NCBI GenBank assembly: GCA_903853385.1
Contig: CAINTJ010000030.1
Coordinates: 47,074 to 111,073, forward strand
Origin: an uncultured Gammaproteobacteria bacterium
Lineage (GTDB): Bacteria > Pseudomonadota > Gammaproteobacteria > Pseudomonadales > Pseudohongiellaceae
DNA length: 64,000 nt
Direction: 5' to 3'
The notes beneath the pieces were generated by a model that made no database searches, was not told where the DNA came from, and saw nothing but the letters and a program-made list of their open reading frames with translations. The first letter of the stretch is position 1; the number at the start of each line of letters is the position of its first letter. The position numbers were made by a program, and so were the translations under genes. This document shows positions 36,541-46,454 of the stretch, piece after piece.

Positions 36541-39005
36541 TGAAAAAATTGACGCAGAAGTTCATAGCCTGTGGTGCTGTGCTGGCAGGGTTGGCATTAA
36601 ACCCGCTCATGCTGGCGGCAGCGGAACATGCGGACAGCGGTAAAGCCCTCAAGGAACTCGAGGGACAATGGGGTGTGCTCAACACTTATTGCGTGAAATG
36701 CCACAATTCCGAAGATTGGGCCGGCAGTGTCGACTTTGACGGCTTTAAAGCGGAAGACGTCGCTAAAAGCCCGCAGGTGTTCGAAGCGGCCATCCGCAAA
36801 TTGCGTGGCCGGCTGATGCCGCCGCCCGGCAACGAGCGCCCCGATGAAAAGACCATCGATGCTTTCGTTGCCCATATGGAAAACTATATTGATGCGGCCT
36901 CTGCCGGTGGCACTGCCAACCCCGGCCACATCGTGGCGCATCGCCTCAATCGCAAGGAATACGCCAATGCCATCGAGGATCTGCTGGCGATGAAGGTGGA
37001 TGCCAAAGCCTTGCTGCCGTCGGATACTGCCAGCGATGGCTTTGATAACGTCGCCGACGTGTTGCAGGTGAGCCCGGCTTTTCTTGAACAATATTTGTCG
37101 GCGGCGCGGGCCATCAGTATCCAGGCCATTGGGGACGCGGCGCCACCGCCGGATGTGGCATCGTTTGAAGCACCCAGCCTGGCCAACCAGTACCGTCATG
37201 TCGGCGGCTTGCCGTTGGGCACGCGCGGCGGTTTTGCCGCAGAGCATTTTTTCCCGGTCGATGGCGAATACGAATTCAATGTTGAAATTGCCTCACAGGA
37301 AGGCTCGCTGCAACGCTCCTACCCTACCTGGTGGCTGGAATCCAAACATCGTTTCATGCTGACCATCGACGATCAGGAAGTGTATAGCGCCACACTCGGC
37401 GGCCATGACGATGCGGAAGCAGTGGATCTGAACCAGACACCTGCCATTACCGCAATCCAGGAGCGCTTTACCAAGATCCGTGTACCGGTCAAAGCCGGCA
37501 CCCACAATCTGGGTGTGATGTTCGCGGCGCGCACCTATGCCGAATCCGACCGCATCGTGGACCAGCTCTCCCCGGGTGAAGGCCAGGACAATATTCCGGT
37601 GGTGGTGGCCTTCAAGGCGGTGGGTCCCTTCAATCCGGGCGGCATGCCGGATGTGCCGAGTCGCAACAAGATTTTCTCCTGTTATCCGCAAACCACGGCG
37701 GAACAGGCACCGTGTGCCAGACAAATCGTGTCTACGCTCGCACGTCAGGCATTCCGGCGTCCGCTCACTGATGCTGATATGGCGCCGCTGCTGAAGTTTT
37801 ATCAAAGTGGTCTTGAGCAGGGCGGTTTTGAAACCGGCATCCAGAAAGCAGTGATGGCCATGCTGGGTTCCACCAAGTTTCTCTATCGGGCCGAGCCCTT
37901 GCCGCTCGACGCCAAGCCCGGGCAACCGTTTCAGGTCAGCGATGTGGAACTGGCGTCCCGGCTGTCCTACTTCCTGTGGAGTCGCAGCCCGGACGAAGCG
38001 CTGATCAAGCTGGCCGAGCAAAACCAGTTGCACGATCCCAAGGTGCTGCAGCAGCAAGTGCATCGCATGCTGGTCGATCCACGCGCGCAATCCCTGTCGA
38101 AAAACTTCGCGTTCCAGTGGCTGCGCATTGACGACGTCAGCACCATCACGCCGGATCCGCGCATCTTCCCTGAGTTCGATCTGGATTTGCAGAATGCGTT
38201 CAAGCAGGAAATGGCACTGTTTGTAGACAGCATCCTGCGCTCCGATCGCAGTGTGGTTGACCTCCTCTCTGCCAAAGAGACTTTCCTGAATGAGCGGCTG
38301 GCACGCCATTACGGCATCGACAGTGTGCGCGGTTCCCAATTTCGCAAGGTAACACTGGAAGACTCGCGCCGCTTTGGTTTGCTCGGCAAAGGTGCCGTAC
38401 TGATGCTGACTTCCTATCCGAACCGTACTTCGCCGGTGCTGCGCGGTGCTTATATTCTCGATGCTATCATCGGCACACCACCGTCGGCACCGCCGCCGGG
38501 TGTGGAAATCAACCTGGAAACCAAGCCGGGCGAAGTGGTGCTTACCGTACGTTTGCGTTTGGAGGCCCATCGCAAGCAGCCTACCTGCAACCAGTGTCAT
38601 GGGGTTATTGATCCGATGGGCCTGGCGCTGGAGAATTTTGATTCGATTGGTGAGTGGCGCGATATCGACCGTTTTGCGCAATCGCCGATTGATGCAGTAG
38701 GCAAGCTGGTCAGCGGTCAGCCAGTGGCCGGGCCGCAGGATCTGCGTAATGCACTGGTGTCGCGTCCTGAGCAGTTTGTCTGGGCGATGACCAAAAAACT
38801 GATGACCTTTGCGCTTGGGCGCACGGTTGAATATTACGACATGCCGATAGTGCGCAGTGTGGTGAAACAGGCTGCCGCCAAGGATTACCGCTTTGAGACC
38901 ATAGTGCAGGGGATAGTGGAAAGTCCTGCATTCCAGATGAAGTCGTTACCAACTGAAATAAAAGACGAAGCCAAAAAGGCCGGCGCTGTGACGCTCAACA
39001 AATAA
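36540..39005 (+). CDS. Module B: exported DUF1592-family haem protein
   Basis: The product has 821 residues from the ATG at 36540, which overlaps the MBL stop. A signal peptide ends near LMLAAAEH. The haem site CVKCH is at 51-55. PPPGNERPDEKTIDAFVAHM, then HRLNRKEYANAIEDLLAMKV (DUF1587), VELASRLSYFLWSRSPDEAL (DUF1592), a second CxxCH in QPTCNQCHGVIDPMGLALEN (DUF1588) and FALGRTVEYYDMPIVRSVVK (DUF1585) follow. It aligns with the module A copy over its whole length. A longer middle (SQEGSLQRSYPTWWLESKHR) differs and may set the substrate. Confidence 0.88.
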   Translation: MKKLTQKFIACGAVLAGLALNPLMLAAAEHADSGKALKELEGQWGVLNTYCVKCHNSEDWAGSVDFDGFKAEDVAKSPQVFEAAIRKLRGRLMPPPGNERPDEKTIDAFVAHMENYIDAASAGGTANPGHIVAHRLNRKEYANAIEDLLAMKVDAKALLPSDTASDGFDNVADVLQVSPAFLEQYLSAARAISIQAIGDAAPPPDVASFEAPSLANQYRHVGGLPLGTRGGFAAEHFFPVDGEYEFNVEIASQEGSLQRSYPTWWLESKHRFMLTIDDQEVYSATLGGHDDAEAVDLNQTPAITAIQERFTKIRVPVKAGTHNLGVMFAARTYAESDRIVDQLSPGEGQDNIPVVVAFKAVGPFNPGGMPDVPSRNKIFSCYPQTTAEQAPCARQIVSTLARQAFRRPLTDADMAPLLKFYQSGLEQGGFETGIQKAVMAMLGSTKFLYRAEPLPLDAKPGQPFQVSDVELASRLSYFLWSRSPDEALIKLAEQNQLHDPKVLQQQVHRMLVDPRAQSLSKNFAFQWLRIDDVSTITPDPRIFPEFDLDLQNAFKQEMALFVDSILRSDRSVVDLLSAKETFLNERLARHYGIDSVRGSQFRKVTLEDSRRFGLLGKGAVLMLTSYPNRTSPVLRGAYILDAIIGTPPSAPPPGVEINLETKPGEVVLTVRLRLEAHRKQPTCNQCHGVIDPMGLALENFDSIGEWRDIDRFAQSPIDAVGKLVSGQPVAGPQDLRNALVSRPEQFVWAMTKKLMTFALGRTVEYYDMPIVRSVVKQAAAKDYRFETIVQGIVESPAFQMKSLPTEIKDEAKKAGAVTLNK

Positions 39006-39021
39006 TCGAGGAGTTACGCTG

Positions 39022-40338
39022 ATGTTTATTACCAAGAAGCATTTGTCGCGCCGCACGGTATTACGTGGATTGGGTACCAGCATTGCGCTGCCGTTTCTGG
39101 ATGCGATGGTGCCGGCCGCCACGGCCATTGCCAAAACCGCAGCGGCGCCCAAACCACGCATGGGCTTTTTCTATTTGCCGCACGGCGCTGTCATGAAGAA
39201 CATGACGCCCGACATCGTCGGCAAGGATTTTGATCTCAAGCCAATTCTGAAACCGTTCGAAGCCTACCGCAAATACCTGACGGTGGTATCCGGCCTCGAC
39301 AACAAGTCCGCGCGCAGTGGCGCCGTGCATGCGATCACGCCGGGTACCTGGCTCGGCTGTGTGCCACCACGTCGCAGCAATGCGCCCTTTGGCGGCATCA
39401 CCGCAGACCAGGTGGCGGCCAAACATATCGGTCAGGGCACGGCGATGCCATCGCTGGAAGTAGCCACCGAAGAAAAAGGCGGCAGCTCGGCCTGTGACGG
39501 TACCTACGGCTGCAGCTTCGGCAACACCATTTCATTCAGCTCGCCGACCAGCCCGCTGCCGATGGAATACAGCACCAAGAAATTTTTCGCGAAGCTGTTT
39601 GGTGAAGGCCGCACCGATCAGGAACGCGCGCGCATCGCCAACGACTACAAAGGCATGCTGGACATGGTGCGGGAAGAAACCGGCAACCTGAAAAAGAGCC
39701 TGGGCGCCTCCGACCAGGTCATACTGGATGGCTACCTCGACAGTGTGCGTGAGATCGAGCGGCGAGTGCATAACGTGGAAACGCGCGACATGTCGATGTA
39801 TGAATTGCCCAACATTCCGGTCGGCATTGCCAATTTCGATGAGCACATCAATCTGATGTTCGACATGATCGCGCTGTCTTACCAGGCCGACATGACGCGC
39901 GTAGTGACTTTTATGATGGCAGCCGAAGTGAGCAGCCAGGCCTATACCCATATCGGCATTCCGGATGCGTTCCATCCGCTGTCGCATCACAACAACAACG
40001 CCACCAACCTGGACAAGCTGACCAAGCTGCAAGCCTGGCACGCTGAAGTGTTTGCGCGCTTCATGGGCAAGTTGTCGAAAATGCAGGAAGGCGAGAATAC
40101 CATTCTCGACAACTCCATTTTCCTTTATGGCGGCAACATGTCGAACAGCAACAACCACGATCATTACCCGCTGCCGACAGTGGTATTGGGTGGCGGTGCC
40201 GGCAAGATCAAAGGCAACCAGCATTTGAAATTCGACAATCAGGAACCGCTGGCTAACCTGCATTTGACCTTGCTGCAACGTGCCGGCATTCCGGTGGAAT
40301 CGCACGGGGACAGCACCGGCACTTTTGAAGCGGTATAA
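39022..40338 (+). CDS. Module B: Tat-exported DUF1552 protein
   Basis: The product has 438 residues. The first 30 residues (MFITKKHLSRRTVLRGLGTS, IALPFLDAMVP) are nearly the same as in module A, so the Tat signal is strongly conserved. Later marks include GFFYLPHGAVMKNMTPD, SGLDNKSARSGAVHAITPG, FMMAAEVSSQAYTHIGIPD, FHPLSHHNNN and FLYGGNMSNSNNHDHYPLPT with several histidines that could bind metal. Its start is 16 bases after the DUF1592 gene. The function is unknown. Confidence 0.88.
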   Translation: MFITKKHLSRRTVLRGLGTSIALPFLDAMVPAATAIAKTAAAPKPRMGFFYLPHGAVMKNMTPDIVGKDFDLKPILKPFEAYRKYLTVVSGLDNKSARSGAVHAITPGTWLGCVPPRRSNAPFGGITADQVAAKHIGQGTAMPSLEVATEEKGGSSACDGTYGCSFGNTISFSSPTSPLPMEYSTKKFFAKLFGEGRTDQERARIANDYKGMLDMVREETGNLKKSLGASDQVILDGYLDSVREIERRVHNVETRDMSMYELPNIPVGIANFDEHINLMFDMIALSYQADMTRVVTFMMAAEVSSQAYTHIGIPDAFHPLSHHNNNATNLDKLTKLQAWHAEVFARFMGKLSKMQEGENTILDNSIFLYGGNMSNSNNHDHYPLPTVVLGGGAGKIKGNQHLKFDNQEPLANLHLTLLQRAGIPVESHGDSTGTFEAV

Positions 40339-40348
40339 GGGGATGTTC

Positions 40349-41851
40349 ATGAAACGTGCAGCACTTTCGGTAGCCTGCCTCAGTCTGGCTGCACTCACTT
40401 TTGCACCGACGGTGGGTGCGGCGTCATTGCTGGAAAGCATCCGCGCCGGCAATCAGCAAGCCGCGCTCGAATTCATCAGCAGCGGTGCCGATGTCAATAT
40501 CAAGGAATCCAACGGCACCACGCCGCTGATCTGGGCGGTGCATAACGGTGATCTGGCGCTGGTTGAAAAGTTGATCAAGGCTGGCGCCAAAGTGAATGCC
40601 ATCAACAACTATGGCGCCTCTGCGATGTCAGAAGCGGCAGAGTTGGGAGATGCCAAGATTGTAGCCACCCTGCTGAAAGCGGGAGCCGATCCTGAATCAC
40701 CCAATGCTGATGGTGAAACCGCATTGATGGTGGTAGCGCGTTCCAGCAATGTGGAAACCGCGCAACTGTTATTGAAAGCCGGCGCCAAAGTGAACGCCAT
40801 TGAACAGTGGAAAGGCCAGAACGCCGTGATCTGGGCCTCGGCCCAGTCGCAACCAAAGATGCTGGCACTGTTGCTCACAGCCGGAGGCAATCCCGATTCG
40901 CGCTCAATGGTGAATGAGCGTGACCGCCAAATAACGGCCGAGCGTCGTTTCCAGTGGCGGCCGGCGGGGGGCATGACGGCGTTGATCTATGCTGCACGCG
41001 AAGGTTGCCTGGAATGTGTGCGTCTGTTGGTAAAGGCCGGTGCTGCCATCGATAAAGGTGATGCCGAGAATGTCACGCCCTTGCTGACTGCTATCATCAA
41101 TATGCATTTTGATACCGCCAAATATCTGGTGGAAGCCGGCGCCAACGTTGACAAATGGAGTTTGCGTGGTGAAAACCCGGTGTATTCAGCGGTGGACGTC
41201 AACACCTTGCCGCACGGTGGCTATCCGGATCGACCCTCGGTAGACGCCACTACCAGTTTGCAGATACTGCAAATACTGCTGGAAAAAGGCGCCAATCCCA
41301 ATCTGCAGCTCAAATTGCAATCGATGTATCGTCATATCAAGGATGACCGCGGTTCCGATGGCCTGCTGGGCATCGGCTCCACGCCGTTGCTGCGTGCTGC
41401 CAAATCCTTCGATGTGCCGGCGATCGAATTACTGTTGCAGCATGGCGCGCTGCCGAACCTGCCCAACCGCGCTGGCTACACTCCCGTGATGGCGGCGGCC
41501 GGTCTCGGCTCAGGTGCTACTGATACCCGTGGCGATTACACCGCACCTTTCGCCAACAAATTGTCACAGCAGGCACTGGTCGTGCTGGTGAAACACGGTG
41601 GCGATGTGAAACAGCAAGACAGCACTGGTCGTACTGCGCTGCATGGTGCCGCCAGCTGGGGCTGGAATGATGCGGTTGCCTATCTGATTACGCAGGGCGC
41701 CGATGTTCAGGGCAAAGACAAAAATGGCCTGACCCCTCTGGATGCCGCGATGGGCAAGAGTGGCGCTACTGGCCGCGGACCTTCAGGCGCAGTGCACAAA
41801 GATACGGCAGAGTTGATTCAGAATGCGGTGCTCCAACAGGGCACAAAGTAG
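40349..41851 (+). CDS. Module B: exported ankyrin-repeat protein
   Basis: The product has 500 residues. The ATG at 40349 is preferred because AAGGGG ends eight bases before it; the ATG at 40343 is too close. A signal peptide ends near APTVGAAS. Ankyrin repeats cover most of the chain (NGTTPLIWAVHNGDLALVEK, GMTALIYAAREGCLECVRLL and GRTALHGAASWGWNDAVAYL). The C-terminus differs from module A. It is the last gene of module B and converges on the NHL protein gene. Confidence 0.9.
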   Translation: MKRAALSVACLSLAALTFAPTVGAASLLESIRAGNQQAALEFISSGADVNIKESNGTTPLIWAVHNGDLALVEKLIKAGAKVNAINNYGASAMSEAAELGDAKIVATLLKAGADPESPNADGETALMVVARSSNVETAQLLLKAGAKVNAIEQWKGQNAVIWASAQSQPKMLALLLTAGGNPDSRSMVNERDRQITAERRFQWRPAGGMTALIYAAREGCLECVRLLVKAGAAIDKGDAENVTPLLTAIINMHFDTAKYLVEAGANVDKWSLRGENPVYSAVDVNTLPHGGYPDRPSVDATTSLQILQILLEKGANPNLQLKLQSMYRHIKDDRGSDGLLGIGSTPLLRAAKSFDVPAIELLLQHGALPNLPNRAGYTPVMAAAGLGSGATDTRGDYTAPFANKLSQQALVVLVKHGGDVKQQDSTGRTALHGAASWGWNDAVAYLITQGADVQGKDKNGLTPLDAAMGKSGATGRGPSGAVHKDTAELIQNAVLQQGTK

Positions 41852-41958
41852 CGTTCAAGGGCCAGAGTGCCGGGTGCGATTGTGGTAGCGGGTACGACTG
41901 GTCTTGGCTTGCAACATGCCAAAGGCGATATTCAGTGCCCGACTGCAAATAACCTTGC

Positions 41959-43119
41959 TTACTTGCCGCTGGGCTTGGCTTTGGTAACCAGCTTCTGCAC
42001 ACGCCAGTTAATCAGTTCCGCCACCCAGATTTCATCCTCTGATGGGCAGGCAATGGCATGAATCCAGCCGAATTCGCCGAGATTGCGTCCGGGCTGGCCA
42101 TAGACGCCCAGCACCTTGCCTTCCAGCGATACTTTGTAAATACGGCTGGGGTAAAGATCGCCGACAAACAATACCGGATTGGGGCCAGGTGTCATACATA
42201 GCGCATCGGGTGCGCCTGGCGCCAGCGAGCCGGTTTTGCCATTGGGGTTTTCATTGCCATAGACAACCTTGCCGCGCTTGGTATCCACCGGCACGTCAAT
42301 CACGAATTCGCGCAGATATTTGCCATTCTGGTCGAATACCTGGATGCGGCGGTTGCCGCGGTCAGCTACATAGACTTCATTGGCGGGGGAAATTGCAATG
42401 CCGTGCGGAGTATCGAACTGGCCAGGGCCGCTGCCCAGTGAACCCCAGCTGGCGATCCACTCACCGCGAGGATTGACCTTGGCTACGCGCGAGTTGACAT
42501 ACCCATCGCTGAAATAGCTGTTGCCGGCGGCATCCCATGCCACATCGGTGGGTTGGTTGAATTCGTTGTCGCGATGCAGCGGCACTGGCGAACGGGCATT
42601 GTTGTTCTTGGGTATCTCCACCTTTACGCCGGCCCGGTCCAGAATTTCCGCCATGGTTGAGGCGTAATCAGGCGGCACTTGCAGATGTGAAGCTTCACCT
42701 TTGCGGCCGAACACCCAGTCCACATGCCCATCAGCTGTGAATCTGAGGATCATGTTGGAGCCTTTGTCGACTACCCAGATGTTGTCATGCGGATCAATCC
42801 GCACGGCATGAGCATAGGACCAGCCATAAAGGTTTTTGCCGATTTCACGGATGAACTTGCCCTTATGGTCAAACTCCAGCAACTGGGCTGCCGTCGCCAT
42901 ATAGGCAGGCCCGTTGGAGTTGCCGCGTGAAAACACAAAGACATGCCCCTTTGAATTGACTGCCACGCCGGCAACTTCACCGAAATTCATGTCGGCAGGC
43001 AACTGCAGCGGATTGGGCACGGAGTCGAAGGGCAGTTCCGGAACGGTAGCGACGGTCTGCGCAACTGCGCAAGTAAATGGAAGAGTGAAAAGCACAGCGG
43101 TTAGCAACAGGCGTTTCAT
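41959..43119 (-). CDS. Exported NHL-repeat beta-propeller protein (peptidyl-amidating lyase-like)
   Basis: The product has 386 residues. A signal peptide ends near TCAVAQT. About six NHL blades follow, for example MNFGEVAGVAVNSKGHVFVF, HAVRIDPHDNIWVVDKGSNM, FDTPHGIAISPANEVYVADR and GNRRIQVFDQNGKYLREF. The pattern matches six-bladed proteins annotated as peptidyl-alpha-hydroxyglycine alpha-amidating lyase-like. The eukaryotic enzyme cleaves hydroxyglycine peptides; bacterial relatives have unknown substrates. Its position, tail to tail with module B, hints at a shared periplasmic role. Confidence 0.85.
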   Translation of the reverse strand: MKRLLLTAVLFTLPFTCAVAQTVATVPELPFDSVPNPLQLPADMNFGEVAGVAVNSKGHVFVFSRGNSNGPAYMATAAQLLEFDHKGKFIREIGKNLYGWSYAHAVRIDPHDNIWVVDKGSNMILRFTADGHVDWVFGRKGEASHLQVPPDYASTMAEILDRAGVKVEIPKNNNARSPVPLHRDNEFNQPTDVAWDAAGNSYFSDGYVNSRVAKVNPRGEWIASWGSLGSGPGQFDTPHGIAISPANEVYVADRGNRRIQVFDQNGKYLREFVIDVPVDTKRGKVVYGNENPNGKTGSLAPGAPDALCMTPGPNPVLFVGDLYPSRIYKVSLEGKVLGVYGQPGRNLGEFGWIHAIACPSEDEIWVAELINWRVQKLVTKAKPSGK

Positions 43120-43202
43120 ACAAACCTCGCAGTGATGACAGGCGTTGAGAGTATCCCGGTAATGATGAGACGTCCACCCATTGCCACCTCGGCGGCACCC
43201 GC

Positions 43203-46200
43203 TTATTGCAGATGCAGCTCCATTTGGGCGGCAGTCACAGCGGTACCCCTGCTGGCCAGTTGGGTGGTAGAGACCCCCTCACTGATGAGAAAGATTCGTT
43301 CAGGCAACAAAGCGGTGTTGCTCAATAACAAGGCTTCCACTGCCTCGGCACGGCGGCGTCCCAAATCGGCCAGCGCATCGGCATCAGGCCTCAACAAGGG
43401 CGGCAGTGCTTGTTCCAGGGCAAATATTTTCATTTCCCGCAGTGCGTCTGCCGGGACCGGTGCAGCAGCGCCAGCCTCAGCGACTGCGGCATAGGCCATG
43501 GCCTGACCGCTGCGATTTTTGTATTCCAGCTCCAGCGTTGCCAGATAAATGGCACGTGCAGCAGTATCAGCAGTAAGAGGGGCCAGCGCATGCAAGGCCT
43601 GTTGTGCCATGGCATCGAGGTCGGCAGTTGATATGGTGTTGATCGGGATATTCAAACTCAGCCCTGGTCGTTCGACCAGGGCTTTGGCCAGCGTGGTGAG
43701 CTTGTTGCTTTGCTTGGGGTCCAGCCGGGCGACACCAGGCTGGAATTCAACATAGGCCAGTTCATCGCCACCACCGAACAGGCGGCCCAGGGCAGCAAAC
43801 GGCGCACTGGCCACATTCCCCATCAGTCCGACAAATGCTTTCCATACCAGAGGTGCCAGGCGGAATTGCGGATCATCCAGTGTCCCTGATACCGGCAAAT
43901 CAGCCGTAATGACGCCATTGCTGTCTTTCAGTAGTGCCACCGCCAGCTTGAGCGGAATGGGAGCAGCATCTTTTGAATCGGTCTTGTTGCCAAACTCCAG
44001 GTTGTTGACGACCACGTGGTGCTGGGCATCAAGCTTGCTATCCACAATCTGATAACGCATCTGGGCCGCCAACTTGCCCTTGGTGATGTTGTAGCCAGCG
44101 TACTTGCCCGAATAGGGATTAAAAGTGGTGAGATCAATGTTGGAAAACTTGATGGTGAGATCCGAAAAACTTTTGGCAGAAAAGGGACTGATTTCGCCGG
44201 CGATGTCGACTGGCGAGTAGCGGTCGACTTTGCCTTGCATCGCAACGACGGCTCGCGCTGCAGTGCGTGAGGATAAGCCGGTAACGGCACCGTTCAGATC
44301 CACAATGCCGGTTGAGAAGTTGGGTTCAATGGAACGATCGCCGAAATCGGCAGCACTATCAATGATCTTGATGGTTTCGATTTGTACCAGCGGCTGGGCT
44401 GGTGCCGAGGTGGTCTGATTGCGCAGCTGGTCACTGGGGAGGCGGGTGACAGCAGCTCCGGCATTCTGTGAGCCAGACGCAGCCAGCAAGTGCGAAACAT
44501 TAAGGCTTTTGTCAGCTGCAATTTGCACGTTGGCATAGGCTTGTTCAGCGCTGACGCTGTCGATTGCCAGACTGGTGAGTTGGGCGCTGCTGGCATTGAC
44601 TGTGGCGTTGATGCCTTTGACTGACAACAGTTTCCAATCCACAAACTCAACGCCAGTGGACTTGTCGGCGGAATGGAGATTCTCAACATTGATTTCGCCG
44701 GCAAATGCGATAGTGGGGCCGGACATGGTTGCATTGTTGGGCTCGGCTGCTGTGGCCGCGCCTGGCCGATAATCAACGTGGCCATGCAGCGCGAACAAGC
44801 CGGACTTCACTGACAAGCGGGTTTGTTGTTCCAGATACGGCTGCAACGATGACAATGCAAAGTTGTCCAGGTCTAGCGCCAATCCGGCCTGTAATGGCGC
44901 CAGCCCGATATTGCCAGCGAACTTGAGGCGGGCGTCGCTATCAATGGCCGCAGTGCCGCTCATATGCATGGCTTCAGTGCCGGTGCCCAGATTGGCAATC
45001 TGCACAGAAATAGGTTGCAGGACGAAATGAGCCGCAGGCGTCACTGCGTTATCCGCGACCTGCACTGTGCCAGTCTCAATGCGGGTGTCTATGATCGTTA
45101 ACTGCCAGGGTGGTAGCGGCGGACTTTGGTTTGAGTTGAGATTGGCAGCAGTAACGGTTTCGGTAGCGGGCTGGGCAGAGCTGACCGGAGCCTGTGCAGT
45201 GCTGCTGGCCAGCAAGCGCGCTAGATTGAGCACGCCAGCGCTGTCGCGACTTATCTCAATGGAGGGAGACTGTAGCAGCACTTGCGAGATGGAGACTTTG
45301 CGGTCAGCCGGAGTTACCAGCACATCATTAATGGTAATGCCTGGCATCATAATGGCCGGGCTGCTGCTGACAGCATTGATTGCTGTGATCGCAATATTTT
45401 CTCCGGTCATGCTGGTGAATATGAGCTGCCACTGTAGAGCCCTGGATGTTGTGGCTGCTGAGAAAAATTTGTATTTGCCTTCAATCGAAAGCCGGCCATC
45501 TGTCAATTGAAAGGGCAGTGCGGCCAGGTAACTGGCAACAGGAGGTAGTTGCAAATGACTGACGGTAAAGCGTCCGCTAGCAGCCTGGGGCTCCACTGCG
45601 AATTCGCCGGAAGTCTCCAGTTGTTCATTTTGTGTGGTTTGCGCCGCGATGCTGTAAGTGTTGGCATGGCCGGCATCGGTGCGGAAGTCTGTCAGGCTAA
45701 TGTCGACTTGTTGTAATTCGCGCTGGTAAGCAGCGCTATGTGACAAATCGCTGAAGGCCACGCGTCCTGCTTTTACCGATATCTGACCGATGCTGATTTC
45801 CGGCATGGCTGCATTGGCATTCAGGCTGGCGCGGTCCCCGGCAGGGAATAATTGCGACAGGTTGAATCTGCCTTGGGCATCGATGGCGAGCTTGATGGTG
45901 GGAGCTTCGAGCAACACTTGTTTCAGATCGATCCTGCGCTGCCACAGCGAGGCCAGCTCGGCATCCAGATAGAGCTGCTTCAAGCCCAGCAAGTCAGAGC
46001 CATCCGTTTCCTTCAGTGCGAGCTCAGTGGCCCGCAACTCGAAAGTAAAAGGATTGAATTGTACGGAACCCAGGGAAAGATGCCGGTGCAGGGTCAGTTC
46101 GGCAAATTTTTGCAGTTGTGAACGCGCCAGCAACGGCACACCCCAAAAGCCGGCAGCCGCGTAGGCGAGCAACAGAAATGCGCTACTTGAAAAAATAAGT

Positions 46201-46226
46201 GCCAGACGATGGCGAGAAAACTGCAT
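43203..46226 (-). CDS. DUF748 / AsmA-like envelope protein
   Basis: The product has 1007 residues from the ATG at 46226 (MQFSRHRLALIFSSSAFLLL). One N-terminal membrane anchor is followed by a long beta-rich body of AsmA-like repeats (LQKFAELTLHRHLSLGSVQF, ADLPVSGTLDDPQFRLAPLV). The C-terminal segment LDPKQSNKLTTLAKALVERP is characteristic of DUF748 proteins. Such proteins are thought to form bridges for phospholipids between the membranes, like YhdP and TamB, although this group is less studied. The frame extends 28 codons upstream without support. Confidence 0.88.
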   Translation of the reverse strand: MQFSRHRLALIFSSSAFLLLAYAAAGFWGVPLLARSQLQKFAELTLHRHLSLGSVQFNPFTFELRATELALKETDGSDLLGLKQLYLDAELASLWQRRIDLKQVLLEAPTIKLAIDAQGRFNLSQLFPAGDRASLNANAAMPEISIGQISVKAGRVAFSDLSHSAAYQRELQQVDISLTDFRTDAGHANTYSIAAQTTQNEQLETSGEFAVEPQAASGRFTVSHLQLPPVASYLAALPFQLTDGRLSIEGKYKFFSAATTSRALQWQLIFTSMTGENIAITAINAVSSSPAIMMPGITINDVLVTPADRKVSISQVLLQSPSIEISRDSAGVLNLARLLASSTAQAPVSSAQPATETVTAANLNSNQSPPLPPWQLTIIDTRIETGTVQVADNAVTPAAHFVLQPISVQIANLGTGTEAMHMSGTAAIDSDARLKFAGNIGLAPLQAGLALDLDNFALSSLQPYLEQQTRLSVKSGLFALHGHVDYRPGAATAAEPNNATMSGPTIAFAGEINVENLHSADKSTGVEFVDWKLLSVKGINATVNASSAQLTSLAIDSVSAEQAYANVQIAADKSLNVSHLLAASGSQNAGAAVTRLPSDQLRNQTTSAPAQPLVQIETIKIIDSAADFGDRSIEPNFSTGIVDLNGAVTGLSSRTAARAVVAMQGKVDRYSPVDIAGEISPFSAKSFSDLTIKFSNIDLTTFNPYSGKYAGYNITKGKLAAQMRYQIVDSKLDAQHHVVVNNLEFGNKTDSKDAAPIPLKLAVALLKDSNGVITADLPVSGTLDDPQFRLAPLVWKAFVGLMGNVASAPFAALGRLFGGGDELAYVEFQPGVARLDPKQSNKLTTLAKALVERPGLSLNIPINTISTADLDAMAQQALHALAPLTADTAARAIYLATLELEYKNRSGQAMAYAAVAEAGAAAPVPADALREMKIFALEQALPPLLRPDADALADLGRRRAEAVEALLLSNTALLPERIFLISEGVSTTQLASRGTAVTAAQMELHLQ

Positions 46227-46375
46227 TGTGCCTACCTGTGAGCAGTAGTGGTTTGGCCCCGAATTGCCGCACAGTTTATGGGCACTGTCCGATGAATGAA
46301 AGTCGAACACTTGTCATTGGCAAGCAATCGGCAACGATAGTGATTGTGCGACCACTGCTTGTAGAGTGACCCGGG

Positions 46376-46406
46376 TTGGCAGCTCCCGGGATGGTGGAGC
46401 TATACT
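46376..46406 (+). promoter_or_regulatory. Possible sigma-70 promoter
   Basis: TTGGCA (46376-46381) and TATACT (46401-46406) fit -35 and -10 boxes, but the 19-base spacing is long. It lies 50 bases before the HELFE protein gene, which has a good GGGAGG ribosome site. Confidence 0.3.
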
Positions 46407-46454
46407 TTATTGACCCATCGCAGAGGGATGGTCAATTAACCCAGGGAGGACAGG

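Noticed and set aside
37293..38681. Minus-strand frame of 462 codons opposite the module B DUF1592 gene
   Set aside because: It is an antisense shadow of a haem protein with intact CxxCH motifs.
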